NCBI GenBank assembly: GCA_013399875.1
Contig: VXAZ01003270.1
Coordinates: 85,176 to 149,175 of the forward strand
Direction: 5' to 3'
DNA from: Gymnorhina tibicen
Taxonomy: Eukaryota; Chordata; Aves; Passeriformes; Artamidae
Length of the DNA: 64,000 bases
Shown here in pieces: positions 12,480-25,333 of this stretch; positions within the stretch are counted from its first letter, which is position 1, and every line of letters starts with the position of its first letter. The position numbers and the translations under genes were made by a program. The notes under the pieces were generated by a model. It saw nothing but the letters and a program-made list of their open reading frames with translations. It was not told where the DNA came from and made no database searches.

Positions 12480-15400
12480 GTGAAACCAGAGACAACTGAG
12501 AATCAAGCAAAGCAGGTCAGGGAGTAGCATACTTTCATTTCTGTGGCTTGTTTGATCCCTGTACTCTCACCAAAACTGTGATGCTGAATGTTCTCAGGAG
12601 ATGAGAAGGTGGCAATGAAGATAAGTAAAGTGCGAACAAATGGACGTGTTAAACTCAGGAGACAAAAATAGAAGTCTGTGCTTGGAACTACAAGCACTAT
12701 ACACAGCTAATGTGCTTCTTCCTGAGCAAGACCTGAACTTGATCTTAACTTTAGGCAAAATTGCAGTAAGCAAGCTCAGCACACTTTCTAGCAGTAGTCA
12801 TTAGCTGTCTCATTAGTAAAAGTTCAAGAAAAGCCACATCTACACTGCCCTTATTTTTTTACTGATAGTAGTAGAATTAATTTCCATTTTCTACCCACCA
12901 TTTAATATTGTGAAGGGAGAAGTTGGATTTCAGCTCGTTTTGATTAAGTCTTTTCTGATATAAAAATGCAGCCACTTTCTGAGTGACACAAATAAGCGAA
13001 GTGATTTACATTCTTACAGACTTAGCTTGTTGTTTTGAGATCCGAACTTACCCTTATTGATATCAGCCACTACAGATTTAAAGATGAAGCATGAAAGATC
13101 ATTGAATTTATATAACAGTTGTCAGTAATGAAAAAATTGCTCTTTTTTGGGTGCAAGTTCAGTAATGTGGCTCTGCAGTGGACCACCTGCTCTTATTCAA
13201 AGTCCTGCAAACCTGAGATAGTAAAGTGCTGATAAAGCCAACAGAAATGGTGCATTATTGATCAGGAAGAATAGTTAGTGTCCCTCAGCAGCGCATCAGA
13301 GCTCCTAGAACAGATCATTACTGGCTACTTTGTGTGCCACTGTGGCTTTTTCCTTGGTTTTCTGTCTTGCATGCTTAGCTGTGATTTCTGGCACCTTCTT
13401 CTGATTTCTTGTTCCTGTTATAATTTGATCTCTGCTATAAACCTCTCTTGCTTCTGATCACATTTCTCCACAGATTCTTAGCCTGGGAAAACTCTTAAAC
13501 TTCTCTGTCTCACGACCGTGAATCCATGTCTCCACTTCTGCTTTTAGCCTTACAGACATCAGGACCAGTCATACAGGTTTCTAGTGTGATTAACCTGATA
13601 TAAACAGGTGATGGTGTACAATTTTAAATCAGGAGAAGAAACCAGATCAACAAAACAACAAAGCAAGAGGTTTCAATTCCAGAAATATACTATATAGTAG
13701 CAATTGAATTTTTTTTATGCTTATAAACTCAAAATTCCTGGAATTTTGAAATGGAAAAAAACCCCTGAGAGATATTACTACTTTGTGGTTGGCACAGAAG
13801 TTAAAGGTATCATTAGACCTTTTCATAGATTAATCCAGTTTGCATGGAAAATATGTGTATTATCATCTTAAAGTATTTCTAGAACAGATGGTCTATCTAC
13901 ACAGCATAGAACTTGACCTGGGTAAATTCTGCTCTTGCATATGGTGTTTCTGGGGCCTTGTTGATGTAACCATCGGGGTTTTTTGCATGTATATGTTTTC
14001 TAAGTGTCTGAGAAACAGCAAAGGATGAATAGTGACCTACAAGAATATTTCTTCTACAGCATGATGCTAAATATGTATTTTATGCCCTAGAGCAAGATAG
14101 GAGGTTATGCAAAAATAGATGAAAATATGAGGGCAGTGTGAGTAGTGTTTAACTGTGTTGGAAGATCAATGCATTGAGCATGGCTAAGAGCAGAAACATA
14201 TGGAATAGTTCCTTAGAAAAGAAAAAAGTAATAGTCAGCAAACCATAGTAAAATCAGAACGGGGAACACAGCTGGCCTTCTTTCTGCTGCTTTGAGTTAC
14301 ATGCATTGCAGGAAATTGGAAAAAAAAGGCACAGCCTCCTCTCTTCTAGTAAAGGAACTTATGCTTTTCCTGGCTTTTGCTGTTCTGTAGAAAAGGAATA
14401 AAGGAAGAGAAGCCATCTCAAAGACTTTCCTGTGATTTACATGCCCTATACAGGCAGTATCTGACCTTTAATTTGGTTAGATGTGCATTGATTAGGACCA
14501 AATCTCATTAAGACACAATCTACTGGGGTTGGTGCAAGAGAAAATATAATATTGATTAAAAAATAAAATAATCCTCCTCTCTCTCTCACCCTCCTGAACA
14601 CCTTAGTTCATAATTAGCCTTCTCATCTAGCTTTCCTCCTACATGTTATGTAGCTGTCAGTCTGACAGGAAGCAGGATCATAAGAATGCAATTAGAAATT
14701 TCAAATTAGCAGTCAAGCACAGACATGGGATAGAGGAACCTGCATAATGCCCAGTATGTTGTTTGACTGAAGTGTGATTGCAGTAATGTAAGTTAAAGAT
14801 TTTTAATTCAACATAAAAATATGACTGCTATTATTCTTATGCTACAGTTTAGGAATTGCATCACATTTTTCTTATATAGGATTACCACGAGAATCAGCTG
14901 ATATGCATCAGCACAGATTAGGTAATTTTTGCCCTAAAATGTAAGACTGAAAGTGTTATTTCTGTCCACTGTGGGAATACTTTACAGAGAAAGCATTAAA
15001 AGGCAAACTTAGCCAATACTGGCTCTGTGTCAGAGCTGTAGAAAGGAATTGAATCAGAAGGGATACTATTTTCCCTTCCCTTCCTTTTCATGATCTTTTA
15101 GAAATCTACAGTACCACGATAAAGGTTAGGACAGTAACAAGCTAGTACAAGGATCTTCCCAGGCCAAATGTAGCCTTTTTAAAGTGACTGCAGCACCGAC
15201 AGTGTTTAAATGAGTTTGGATTAGCTTTGCTGAAATTTTGTTTGAGACTAGCAGCATCTGTTTTGGGATTTACAAGATTTTCAAGTTCTAAAATAACAAT
15301 TATCATGTTTATTCTGGTTGTTACTTAATTGTAGGCAAATTTTGTGGGCGGGCTCTTTGTAGAAAGAAAATCCAAACTAAACAAGTAGATAATTTGGTGT

Positions 15401-15574
15401 GTTAGCAAGGTAATTTTCTTTCTGATAGACAAATGTGTTTGAGCTGACCTATTAAAAACATCACTGGTTTACTGTTTAGGCTCTTCATAATGATCAGTCA
15501 CTGAGCAGTGAGCACAGGAAGCCACAGTAAGCATCTTCAGCTGGCGTGTACCACCACTGAGTTAACTGAAGTGA
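12480..15574. other. Non-coding sequence
   Basis: No recognisable gene or transposon. There are TC-rich runs at about 14574-14590 and 15072-15090. Minus-strand GTAAGT donors such as the one at 13051-13050 occur, but without a convincing partner acceptor. Confidence 0.6.
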
Positions 15575-16069
15575 TACTCTTCTGCTCTCTGCCAAGATCT
15601 GGGTAAAGCTCAGTGTTCAATAAGTTATATTTCTATTGACCATTTAATAGATTGCTGTGTTTCCGTGTTCATAACCCAGAGTTTCAAAGGACTTGTTCAG
15701 TGGTCTTCCTACAAGGTTTTAATCAAAGCCAACAGCTCACCTGATTCACTTGGTAAAAGAGAAACAGCAATTCACCTTTGCAGAAAAGGTACTGGAGGCA
15801 AATCAGAAACTAAAATGATGGAGTCTGAAAGAAGAAATATGAATTTCAGAGCTTCCACTGGGGCTTACACATTGCTTGGTCTTGTGAAAACAGAAGAAAA
15901 ACTCCCTCCTCACAAAGAACCGTCAGACGTAGTTTTCTCTTCTCATCCTCGGTTCTTATGCTGTGGGGACTTCCGGTGCCATGAAAATTTAAACCCAAAT
16001 AAAATTTTAGTAAAAGAAAGAAATCATGCAAAAGCAAAATCTTATTATTACTTGATTAATACAGTGTGA
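15575..16069 (+). other. Long stop-free frame, 164 codons, no assigned product
   Basis: One plus-strand frame is free of stops from just after a TGA at 15572-15574 to a TGA at 16067-16069. That is unusually long for DNA this AT-rich. The first ATG in frame is at 15815 (MMESERRNMNF...), leaving only 84 codons downstream of it. The translation is basic and polar with a Cys-rich patch (RFLCCGDFRCHENLN) and no domain, signal peptide or membrane segment I recognise. It could be a decayed retrogene, a large exon, an lncRNA exon or chance. Confidence 0.25.
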
Positions 16070-17984
16070 TACATAGATCGAGAAGGAGTAGTAAATTTAA
16101 AGATCTTTAGAGGAACACAATGAATATTATATCTATTGCTTGGAATTTAATTTTACCTGCTCTTGTAATAAAAACACCCTGTTTTACCCATATCTTACTG
16201 AAATTCTGTTGAGCTATTTGCAGTTATTACTCTGTTTTAAGCTTGTTTTCAAAAATACTTGAACTGATCTATGGTATTCTTTTAATTTAAATCAAAGTTG
16301 GCATTTCCTCTTTTACATTTCCCCCGTCACTGCAGGGGTTCAGGAATTCTTCTGTGTCTTCTGTGTTGCATTTTAAGACAAGAGCCTTCCTCCTCGGGTT
16401 TATACTCCTATCTTGTACTGCAGACCCCTTCTTCAGACCCAGGCATTTAGATGAGATAATAGCTCTGGATTTGAGCATGTTACTCCCAGATCTTTTCTGT
16501 TCCTTTAGTCAAAATTGCTGTGTCTTCCTTAAAATTGTAGTAAAGAGAGATATCAGCTAGGATCAGCTTTGAGGGGTATATAATAAAGTCCACTGTCAAA
16601 TTCACATTAAAAAGTTCCTATGGATCATTCTATTCTCCACTTAACAATGTTGTTAGCATATCATTGGAAGGTAATCTTTAACCTTTGAGGTTAGTGTATT
16701 ACTGTCTTTATAGAAATTAGCAAAGAATAAAAAAAATCTTGTCATTTCTTTTCTTCCTACCCTCACTTAGATCTAGAAAAACTGGAATACCAGCCTCAGC
16801 AGGTAGGAACAGAGCACAGTACATAACACTGCCACTACTTCCTGCGAAACTCCAATAGAAAAATATGCACCTGTAAGATCTGAAAAAGGAAAAATATAGG
16901 TGAATGTATTGTTGGTGTTGAGAAGCTAATTAACAAAATAGTTATTTGGTTTCTGTGCAAACAGTGACACAAATACTAAAAAAAAAAGGAAAAATGAAAG
17001 TCAACATCTGTATGTTACACTTTAGCGCTGAGGATGAGAGTTTAAAAAAGTATAAATTTCATTTCTCTTGAGGAGAATAAGCATTAAATTTAGTAAGCAG
17101 AAATATTACCCTAAGGAGAGACTGAAACTTCAAAATGAGTTACAAATCACACACAATCCAATGCCTTATGCTAGATTTTTTTTTAAGGAGAAGCTGAGAA
17201 AAAGAACCCCAACATCAAAGAAAGGAGAAAAATGCTGATCTTAAGACACATGTTTAATTATTTTTGAATACTCATATTCACAGTTTGCAGGAGCTGTCAA
17301 AACAGGAAAGTCCTCCCTCTTTTTTTTGTCTTGTTTTTGCTTGTTTGTTTGTCAGTTTGTTTTTATAAGGTGTTAAAAGTTTGACAAAGAGTTCATATTT
17401 ATTCCATGCAGTAATTTTGAATCCAACATGTTTCCACATTCAGAAATGCTGATGGGCTTGGACCTGTGGTCGCATTTTACCAGAAAGGGTAAGATACACA
17501 TATGAGATTTAGAAAGCTAAATTATTTCAGGAAAGTGTGTGTGCTACTCAAATAATTTGATCTCTGGTTCAGTCTACTGTTCTAAATATAGACATATATA
17601 TATATATACATATATATCTTTATCCATAGATATATACGAATGAAAATATGAATTTGGTATTTCTGGTGCTAACTTGGGTTTGCACAGGACACCTCCTCAC
17701 AGACTTAACTACTGTCTCCAGTAATTTGCCAGCTTTTCAAACCTTTTAATTTAAAATTGTTAAGGTGCCAGCATCCTTGGTGGCTGATGTCTGAAACAGC
17801 AATAGCAGCAGCTCCTACTTTTGCAGAACTGGTATCCTGCATCTCTGTGGTTCCCTGGACACACCTTCTTCTGACCAACAGTATTTTCCAACTGCATTTC
17901 AGTATTTTCACCTTTGACCCTTCACCTTGTTATCCAGAGTACCAGCGACCACAGAATACAGCAAGCAGGGATGGCAAGGGGGAC
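16070..17984. other. Non-coding sequence with simple repeats
   Basis: No gene recognised. It contains a TA-rich simple repeat (listed separately) and a TTTG-rich run at about 17330-17365. Confidence 0.6.
17594..17618 (+). repeat. (TA)n simple repeat
   Basis: An alternating TA/CA run (acatatatatatatatatac and continuing acatatatat) is followed by further TATA-rich sequence to about 17636. It is an ordinary microsatellite. Confidence 0.85.
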
Positions 17985-18480
17985 CAGAAGAGAAGGTCCC
18001 ACGCCCAGAGGTGGTGTGTGGCACTGCCACGGCTGGTGCAACACTAGTGGTGACATATCAGGGACAAATTCGCAGGGCCAGTTTGAATGAGGGCTCCTGG
18101 CACATCCGCCCAGTCCCCAATGTCTGGTGCAACTCCCTGAGGCTGGGCCATAAGCCACCTTCCTCGTGGGAGAGACACTGTGTTTGAGACACCGAGACAC
18201 TAGCCGAAGGAGCTGTAGGAAGAGGTGAGCAAACTGCACACCATCAAGAAGGGATAGGCACAGAATTTATGGATCCTTTGGCAGAACATGAACCACACAT
18301 TGTGTAGAAGGAGCAACAGGTAGAAGCTGCCCCTGAACAAGTAGAGGATGCAGAATGCCAGGAAGCAGAAAGCCAGAAGCTTGAAAGTTTGGTGACAGAA
18401 GGAAAAGGTCTTTCCTCACTTTGCAGCTGCGCATTGACAGAGGAGATTTAAAGCCCTGACAAAAGACAAGGAGGAACAAG
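17985..18480 (+). mobile_element. Possible decayed CR1 5'/ORF1 relic
   Basis: The segment is GC-richer than its surroundings. At about 18208-18251 it reads ggagctgtaggaagaggtga followed by gcaaactgcacaccatcaag and aagg. This resembles the part of avian CR1 ORF1 that encodes a heptad-type stretch (E-L-Q-E-E-V-x-x-L-x-x-I-x-x). Translation gives EEVSKLHTIKKG, then a stop. Several in-frame stops follow, so nothing functional remains. Similarity is only to a short motif. A processed pseudogene or unknown repeat is possible. Confidence 0.35.
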
Positions 18481-20693
18481 TTTTCTGATAGCACAGTGGG
18501 GAGATATCTTAGCGTTGACCTGGATTTGCAACAGATATTTTGTTAAAGTGTCTTCTAACATAAATTGTTCTAATTGTTCTATTGATTCCTATCAATGACT
18601 CTATGACATCAGTATCTTGGAAATTTTCAAACTGCAGTCACAGATCAATATCCAGGACAATTTGAAGGAAGGATAGAGTATCCTATAAGCTGGATTTTAC
18701 TGACTGTGGCAGTGTCAACATTCCTGGAAACTCTAGACTTGGTGTTTTCATATTGTATTGTCCACTTTTCTTCCAGCAGTTATCTCACGCCTTCATCCAC
18801 AGAGCTAAACACTCCAATCTCATTTTCTAATGTTTCAGGACACATCTCACCACTCCAACAATTATATTATATTTTGCTCCCATATTTTGTTTAAGAACTA
18901 TAAACTGTTTCTGTAATTATAATACTGTGAGGTTGGAGCAATAAAAATGTTGTTTCTAATTTCTATTATCAAATTTTTCTTTTTTATAGCACCAGTAGTA
19001 CTTTGCAAACAGTGCTCTGAATCTTCTTTCATTATATGTCCTAAAACTGGTTAAATTATTGGAATTATCTGTACATCTTAAATACCATATCCTCAATCAC
19101 TGATATTCATTCAGATTCCACGAGGAACATCTAGTAAGAAGGAAACAATTCACATTTCATTTCACCTGTGGAATAGTCTAATTTTGTAATATTTTAAAGC
19201 AATCTGAGTGGTACATTAAAGGGTAACCATGTCCCCATAATCAAAAATGCGTTTTTGTTTATTGCCATACTCCAGATTCCTTGAGAATTCCTTCATAGGA
19301 GGTGTAGTATCTTTTGTCTTTTCCCATCTGAAGTTATACATCACATATCCCCAGAGAACTTCTTTGTATTACCAGAAAATGAGAAGGAAAATAAAGACAT
19401 CTGGTTTATAGGATCTGGGGTTTGCCAGTTAGCCTATGAATCATCTGTTCTGAGAGTGGTATCAATCCATCTTGTTTGATACTCTTAACAGCTTATACCT
19501 GTTCAAATACACAGTCTTCAGGGAATTTAATCCTCATTTAATATGACAAGGATTCAGAATATGTGTGAAATCAATCAACTACTTTAAGACAAAACTTCTA
19601 TTTTGACTTCATTATTCCTATTTAGTCTATTTACCTATTTGCTATTATGTAAATATTTTGTAACTACCAAAATATACACTCAGAATGCTATGAATATCTT
19701 TTTTTTTTAGGAAAACTGCATACAAATGAGCAGTAAAAATGGAAATGAACAAGAATGTTGTAATGAGTGAAATTATTTTTTTTAAATTTTGAATATTCAG
19801 TTAAAGTGTTACATTTACACAAAATATTTTTATTTCTCATAAGCCGTATTTTTTTGCTTGTCATTCAACTGTAGAATTTCAATCAACTGCAGTAATAAAA
19901 TTTTGAAGATTTAAATATTTTTGTTAACTTTTTAATAAAAATTGAAATATTTGGGGATAATTTTTTCCTAAAATAGACACCTCATGCACTTTCAACGAAC
20001 ACATATCCCTGCTACTGAAATCAGACCATTTGTATTGTAAACAACATATTTGCAAGGAAATGAGCAGATATTTATTTAAATCAGCATGTTTTTAGTAATC
20101 CCAATAGCTTTTATCCCCTCCCAATTATTTTCCAAAACCAATGCACTTTAATTTTTATCAAGATGCTTTTTATCATATTATTCATTTCCCAGTCTGATAT
20201 TTTCTACTAAACTAGTAGATATAATCTGCAGAAATAAATTATTTCACATCAAAACTGCTGAAAATTCATTTAAATTTAAGGAAATCCTTTTAGCAAAATA
20301 AGTAAGTTTAAAAAGTTAGCTGAATTTTTATATGTCTTAGTTACATTAACGTCTTATTCTCAGAAGACATTAGGTCATTTTAATGAGTCCATATTTGCTA
20401 GTTGTAATAGTCATATGTCTAGGGCTCAAAAACATACACCAAAGAATTGAAAAGAACTATAGTATTTAATGAACAAAAAAAACTAAAAAACCAAAACAAA
20501 CAGAAGAAAAAGGATCATTCAGTTTTTGTTCCCTTTTCATTGTAGAATTGTTAGATATCTTGAAACTGGCCATTAAAATAAGCAGGTAATAAGCATCATT
20601 CAGCTCATACTGAGGCAGAGGAAGGAGTTTTCCAAGCAGCTACTTGGTTACTACTGGCAGTAGTCTGAGTGTGTCATTTCCTAAATCACAGAC
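18481..20693. other. Very AT-rich non-coding sequence
   Basis: No gene or transposon recognised. The stretch 19680-20350 is particularly A/T-rich. Confidence 0.65.
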
Positions 20694-21119
20694 TAATCAT
20701 ACAAGATAATTCAGGTCCAAAGGGTCTTTTTATGGTCTCCAGTGTGGCTGGAGTCTGGCTTCTTGCCCAGTACAGGGTCTCCCATGAGATCTGATGAGGT
20801 TGTTCTGGGCTTTGTTTTGAAACACCTGCAAGAACAAAGACTCCACAACTTCTCCGGTCAACCGGTGCTGCTGCCCAGCTGTCCTCATGGGGGAAAGCTT
20901 CTCCTTACAGGCTCAGCCTGCCTCTCACATTTTAGTTAATGTCCATTGTCTCTTATCATCCTGGCCTGCACAGCTGAGAAGAGCCCAGCTTCATCTCCTT
21001 GATGATCAGTGATGTTTGCTTAGGCACTGATATTATGTCCATCCTGAGGCATCTCTGCTCCAGGCTGAAAAATTCCAGCTCCCCCAAGCCTCTCCTCACA
21101 GGGCAAGTGCTCCAGATCT
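20694..21119 (-). mobile_element. CR1 LINE 3' fragment
   Basis: The plus strand shows the reverse complement of a CR1 3' end. It starts with a diverged terminal repeat (taatcatacaagataattca), then aggtccaaagggtct. It continues with aagactccacaacttctccg (20838-20857) and, near 21058-21110, ctccaggctgaaaaattcca followed by gctcccccaagcctctcctc. This is the same order as in better-preserved avian CR1 copies, including the one at 42.4-43.8 kb in this window. Frame-disrupting changes throughout mark it as old and inactive. Confidence 0.85.
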
Positions 21120-22086
21120 GTAATTTTGGCTTGATTCTCTGCTCTTGCTCTCCTAGCTAAGTCTGCAAGAAGCTCACCCACTTTCCATATTGCACAGATT
21201 CAGATGCAAAGCCAGAACATTGAATATATGTGGCTTCTATAAGCAACAGCTTGAAACCAGCCAAAATTATATAAAGAGCTTTCTGGGCAAGAGATGAGGA
21301 AGATGTAGAAAAAAAAAAACTTTATTGAATGCCTGGAGGATTTAGATAAATAAAAGCAGTGCTTTTACACTACTCATTTGGCCCATTTACTCAGGTTTTC
21401 TGATTGACATACAAACTGACATTTGACCACACATGGATAATTCATTGTTAACATAATTATTTTTTTAATTCTGTACTTGTTTGGACATTGCTAAATATTT
21501 GTCTTTCCTCAGCTTTAATATGGTCATCTGTTTTTCCTTCCTCTTTCTGACCTCCTCCTCGATTGTGTTCAGTGCCTTCGCCTGACTATTTCTCTTTGCA
21601 CAATGGCACAGCAGGATCCTGCTGTCTTCCCTTCCTGCTGAAAATCCCATATCTACTCTGACAACATCTCTTAATCTTCAGATTTTTGACATTTCTGCTC
21701 CAGCTAATCTCACACTGCATTCTCTGCAACACCTCTTTTGCAGCTATATTTGTTAGAGCTGGTATAAACATTTGCTTTTATTTTCATCAGTGACATTTTT
21801 AATATATGGTTTTTTTGTTCTGTTATATTTAACTGAAGACCAGGAAGGTAATATAAGATCAATCTCTACTCCATTGCACACCTTTGTAAGATTATTACTA
21901 CCTATTACCACTACTGCTAAAACAAGGAGCTGCCGTTGTGTCACTTCTTCCCTGTATCTTGAATTATACAGATGTATAATTTACGTTCAAGTATTGCAAT
22001 CTTTCCACAACTTTGATGTTTTTATCCCCAAAATTATCTGTCCTTAGGTCTTATAATTTATAGTATGCCTATTCTTGTCCTGTAAA
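21120..22086. other. Non-coding sequence
   Basis: No recognisable feature. The overlapping short frames on both strands (60-91 codons) carry no motif. Confidence 0.6.
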
Positions 22087-22130
22087 CAGTTGAACTAGTT
22101 GATTGTGTAGGCTCATTCCAACAGAACTAT
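22087..22130 (+). mobile_element. CR1 LINE extreme 3' tail
   Basis: The bases cagttgaactagttgattg, followed by tgtaggctcattccaaca, align with the CR1 3' end, whose usual form is ttgaactagatgatcttta followed by aggtcccttccaaccc. Only about 45 bases of the element are recognisable. The point where CR1's own ATTCTATG-type terminal repeats would start is occupied by the ATTCT microsatellite listed next. Confidence 0.7.
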
Positions 22131-22196
22131 TATTCTATTCTATTCTATTCTATTCTATTCTATTCTATTCTATTCTATTCTATTCTATTCTATTCT
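22131..22196 (+). repeat. (ATTCT)n pentanucleotide microsatellite
   Basis: A perfect run of the five-base unit TATTC/ATTCT extends for 66 bases (about 13 units), flanked on the left by a CR1 tail. CR1 elements end in short repeats of an ATTCTATG-like octamer, so the array most likely arose by slippage from that tail. Being perfect, it is likely to vary in length between individuals. Confidence 0.97.
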
Positions 22197-24672
22197 CACC
22201 TTTCAGCTACTTTCTTCAGACTGTGAAAATAAAAATATGTTCATATTTCTGAGCAATTATCTGCTGGTCACAACTGTCTTTCTTTCCAAGCTGTTCTTGT
22301 ATCGTTCTCTTGCATCTCTGGATTTTAAATTTATATGTCAATAGTAGGCTGTCAATGTAATTACATTCCTGAAGTGCATTACATACCTACTTTATATATG
22401 CAAAGAGAACTCCTAAAAAGTAGTAGAGATATTAAAGTGAGATTTATCTTACAGGGATATCTCAAAGTGGAAGAGATTATAGAATTACTTAATATCTGCA
22501 GACATTGAAAATATTTTCACATTAGTCTTATTTTCTTAAACAATTCACCAAGGGATGATTCAAATACAGCTCTCTACATTTCCCTTTATAGATCTTATAA
22601 TTACAGTGATGATGAACAGTATTGTAAATATCTATGGCTACAGTAAAGACATTATTCTTGGCAATTATTATCTACATCTTGATCCTGCAAACACTTCAGC
22701 ATGGCAGCAGTTTCCCCCATCTGAGTAGCCTGATTGTATTCACACGGGCTGTTTATGTGAGTGAGATTTTCAGTTTTCAGAGCCAGAAAGCAATTCTACC
22801 ATCACCTGTCCTCTTGTTTTATACAGGCTGAAGAACTTTACTTGTCCAAAGACATTCGCATCAAGCAGATGCTTTTGCTACAGGTGAGAAGGCTTAGAAT
22901 GGTAGGTATTGATGCAGTTCACAGACCTGCGCTACAACTATTCCAAAGTAAAATTTTCTGGAATAGCTGTAGTGAGGACACCAGATAGTCAGTTTTATAC
23001 TAGCAGCAATAGCTGCTACTACTGAAATAGGCTACTTGCTTCTGAAGACAGTCTTGAACTACATATGTGAGGCAGACTCTAAGAAAACACATTACACAGA
23101 AAAAAAAGGGTGTTTTATTTTATTTATATTGGTTAAGTTTCAGTTTCTAGCTATTAGTTTCTATTAGTTTTTTGAATTTTGTTGATTGAGGGGTTTTCTT
23201 CTTAGGTAGCAAGTCCTTCTCTTCTAGCACCATTTTGTGACATTTAGCATACCCACATTTGCTAAAAAGGGAATTAAATTCCCTTGTGCACTTCTTACTG
23301 TCTTTCCTACTCCAAAAAATATTTTTAAATTAGACTGATGCTGTTGTAAACTGCATAATTAATTTGCTGATATTGCAGGATGGCCTTTCCTTATATACTG
23401 GAGTGAATAAGAGTGAATCTTGGAATTATTTTCAGATATGGAAAAACGCAGAAATTGAGAGCAGATTTTCTGGAGTTAAAAGTTCAGTGAATTCAGGGAA
23501 CAAATGTGATATTCTATTTTCATTCTACTTCTTTAATATAATCATAAAAAAACCACTTTATATTTTCATGAAAACAGGAAGCAACTATTTATAAGCAACT
23601 ATTTCCAAGTTTAAGTAACCGGAGAAATAAAACTAAAATGTAACACACATTGAATTCCTTTCAGCATGCTTTTTTACTGCTGAAGGTCATAGGTAGAACT
23701 TTGTCTCCTTTCAGAAATAGCTGCTTTTCTCTGTCAATAAAACTATTTTAATAAACAGCTGTAACTCAAGGAAGATGTCAATTAATCAGATGCAAGTATA
23801 TTGTCAACAGCCATCAGCGATAGATTAGCTATCTGCAACAAAATTTACAAAAGCCCAAGATTTCTAATTCATTTCAATTACTAAAAGCTTTTTTAATCCA
23901 CGGAAATGTAGACAGATGTAAGATTTGTACTCGTAGGTGTGCCAAATGCATGTAGTTCTGTCTGAACATTTTACAGGCACTTATCTGTGGTTGTAAGACA
24001 TATGTCAAAAGGACCGGCACGTAAAAAGTGCCATTGTACAACAGTTTCATCTGCACTTCCTTGTTGAAAATTTGTAATAAATGTCAGTAGTGCTACAGCT
24101 TACAGTCGCAAAGCTTTAATATTTCAGATCATGACCACGAAGACATACTCATGAGGCAAAAAAAGGAAGAAATAAAAGGTTGCCTTTAAAATTCCTTCAG
24201 TGCAAGCTAAAATTTTAGAAATAAAAACCTGTCTTCTGTAAAATGCTATTAAAGAGTATTGATATAGAGTGTAATACAGAAAAAGAAAAATACAATAAAG
24301 TGGGACTTCACCAGAATGAGAAGGAACAATTTAATAACGAGGCTTTTATCACACTTGCTCAGAGATTTTCTCCCTCTTTTGTTTTCAGTTCCATTCATTA
24401 AAACATGTAACTGAAAATGTGTAATAAAGGTTAACATTGACATAATCCATGACAGCAGCATAATTCTGAATAGTGAAGGGAATTGTGTTCACTAGGGAAT
24501 GAGAGAAAATTGAGAAAACTCTAACATCTGACAGAGTTTAACTGGAAACATTTTTACTAAAGGGCAAGGATTCCCAAATTACTTGCATTTAGTTACAAAC
24601 AACTCCTTTCCTTTGGAATAGAAGAAATCCCTGATCAAGGTGAAATCTAATAATCACTGTTAATCTGTAAAT
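22197..24672. other. Non-coding AT-rich sequence
   Basis: No gene or transposon recognised. Short direct duplications occur at 23151-23170 (ctattagttt twice) and about 23579-23604 (aagcaactattt twice, two bases apart). Confidence 0.6.
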
Positions 24673-24828
24673 GGTTCCATATCCCCATCCCTGGAAGTGT
24701 TCAAGGCCAGGTTGGATGGGGCTTTGAGTAACCTGGCCTAGCGGATGGTTCCCTACCCATGGCACTGGGGTTTAAACTAGATGATCTTCAAGGTGTCTTC
24801 CAAACCAAACCATTTCATGATTCTATGC
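24673..24828 (+). mobile_element. CR1 LINE 3' tail
   Basis: The segment reads as the CR1 3' end: ccatccctggaagtgttcaa, then ggccaggttggatggggctt, then a body matching the CR1 3' tail (tttaaactagatgatcttc), ending in ccatttcatgattctatg with the octamer-type terminal repeat. It is about 155 bases long and severely 5'-truncated. Confidence 0.93.
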
Positions 24829-25277
24829 TTTTTTTAGCGTATATAGGGAATTTTTACCTCATCTTCTGTATTTCCTTACTCTCCTCCTGTTTTGAGTAGA
24901 GTTTTCTAATAGAGAATTCAGGTTGCTTCAAACTCTTTGGCTTTTCCTAAATGCATTTCATTTTTTTAGGTTGGTTTTATTTTGACAACCTGGAAGAAAA
25001 TCTGGTCATCTTATTGCAATTCATAGTCAAGTTCTGATTTTTCTCTGATTCCAAATCTGAACTAAATATTCAAATGTTTTTCTTCTTGGTGTGGCATAAA
25101 AACCAAAAAGTGAGAGTGTACTCCAAGCCCCCAGTATATTCAGGTGATCCCAGTTATATGTGATCCTCTTAGGGTGTATCAGGGGAAATCAACAGATAAG
25201 ACATATATGACTTATATGGAAACTGATGATGATGTGTAATTGACAATTATGATCTTGAAATATACATACATAGCTAC

Positions 25278-25333
25278 ATGGACGTTGGAATAGACGGCTT
25301 CCCGAGGTCCTTTCCCACCTTCCTATGATGTTA
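25278..25333 (+). mobile_element. CR1 LINE extreme 3' tail
   Basis: The bases atggacgttggaatagacg, then gcttcccgaggtcctttccc, then accttcctatgatg resemble the CR1 terminus (tggactagatgacctctcg followed by aggtcccttccaacc and ttctatgatt). It is about 55 bases long and lies 450 bases downstream of another CR1 tail in the same orientation. Confidence 0.65.

Noticed and set aside
22131..22196. Regular repeat array as a CRISPR or satellite
   Set aside because: The unit is five bases without spacers; it is a microsatellite.
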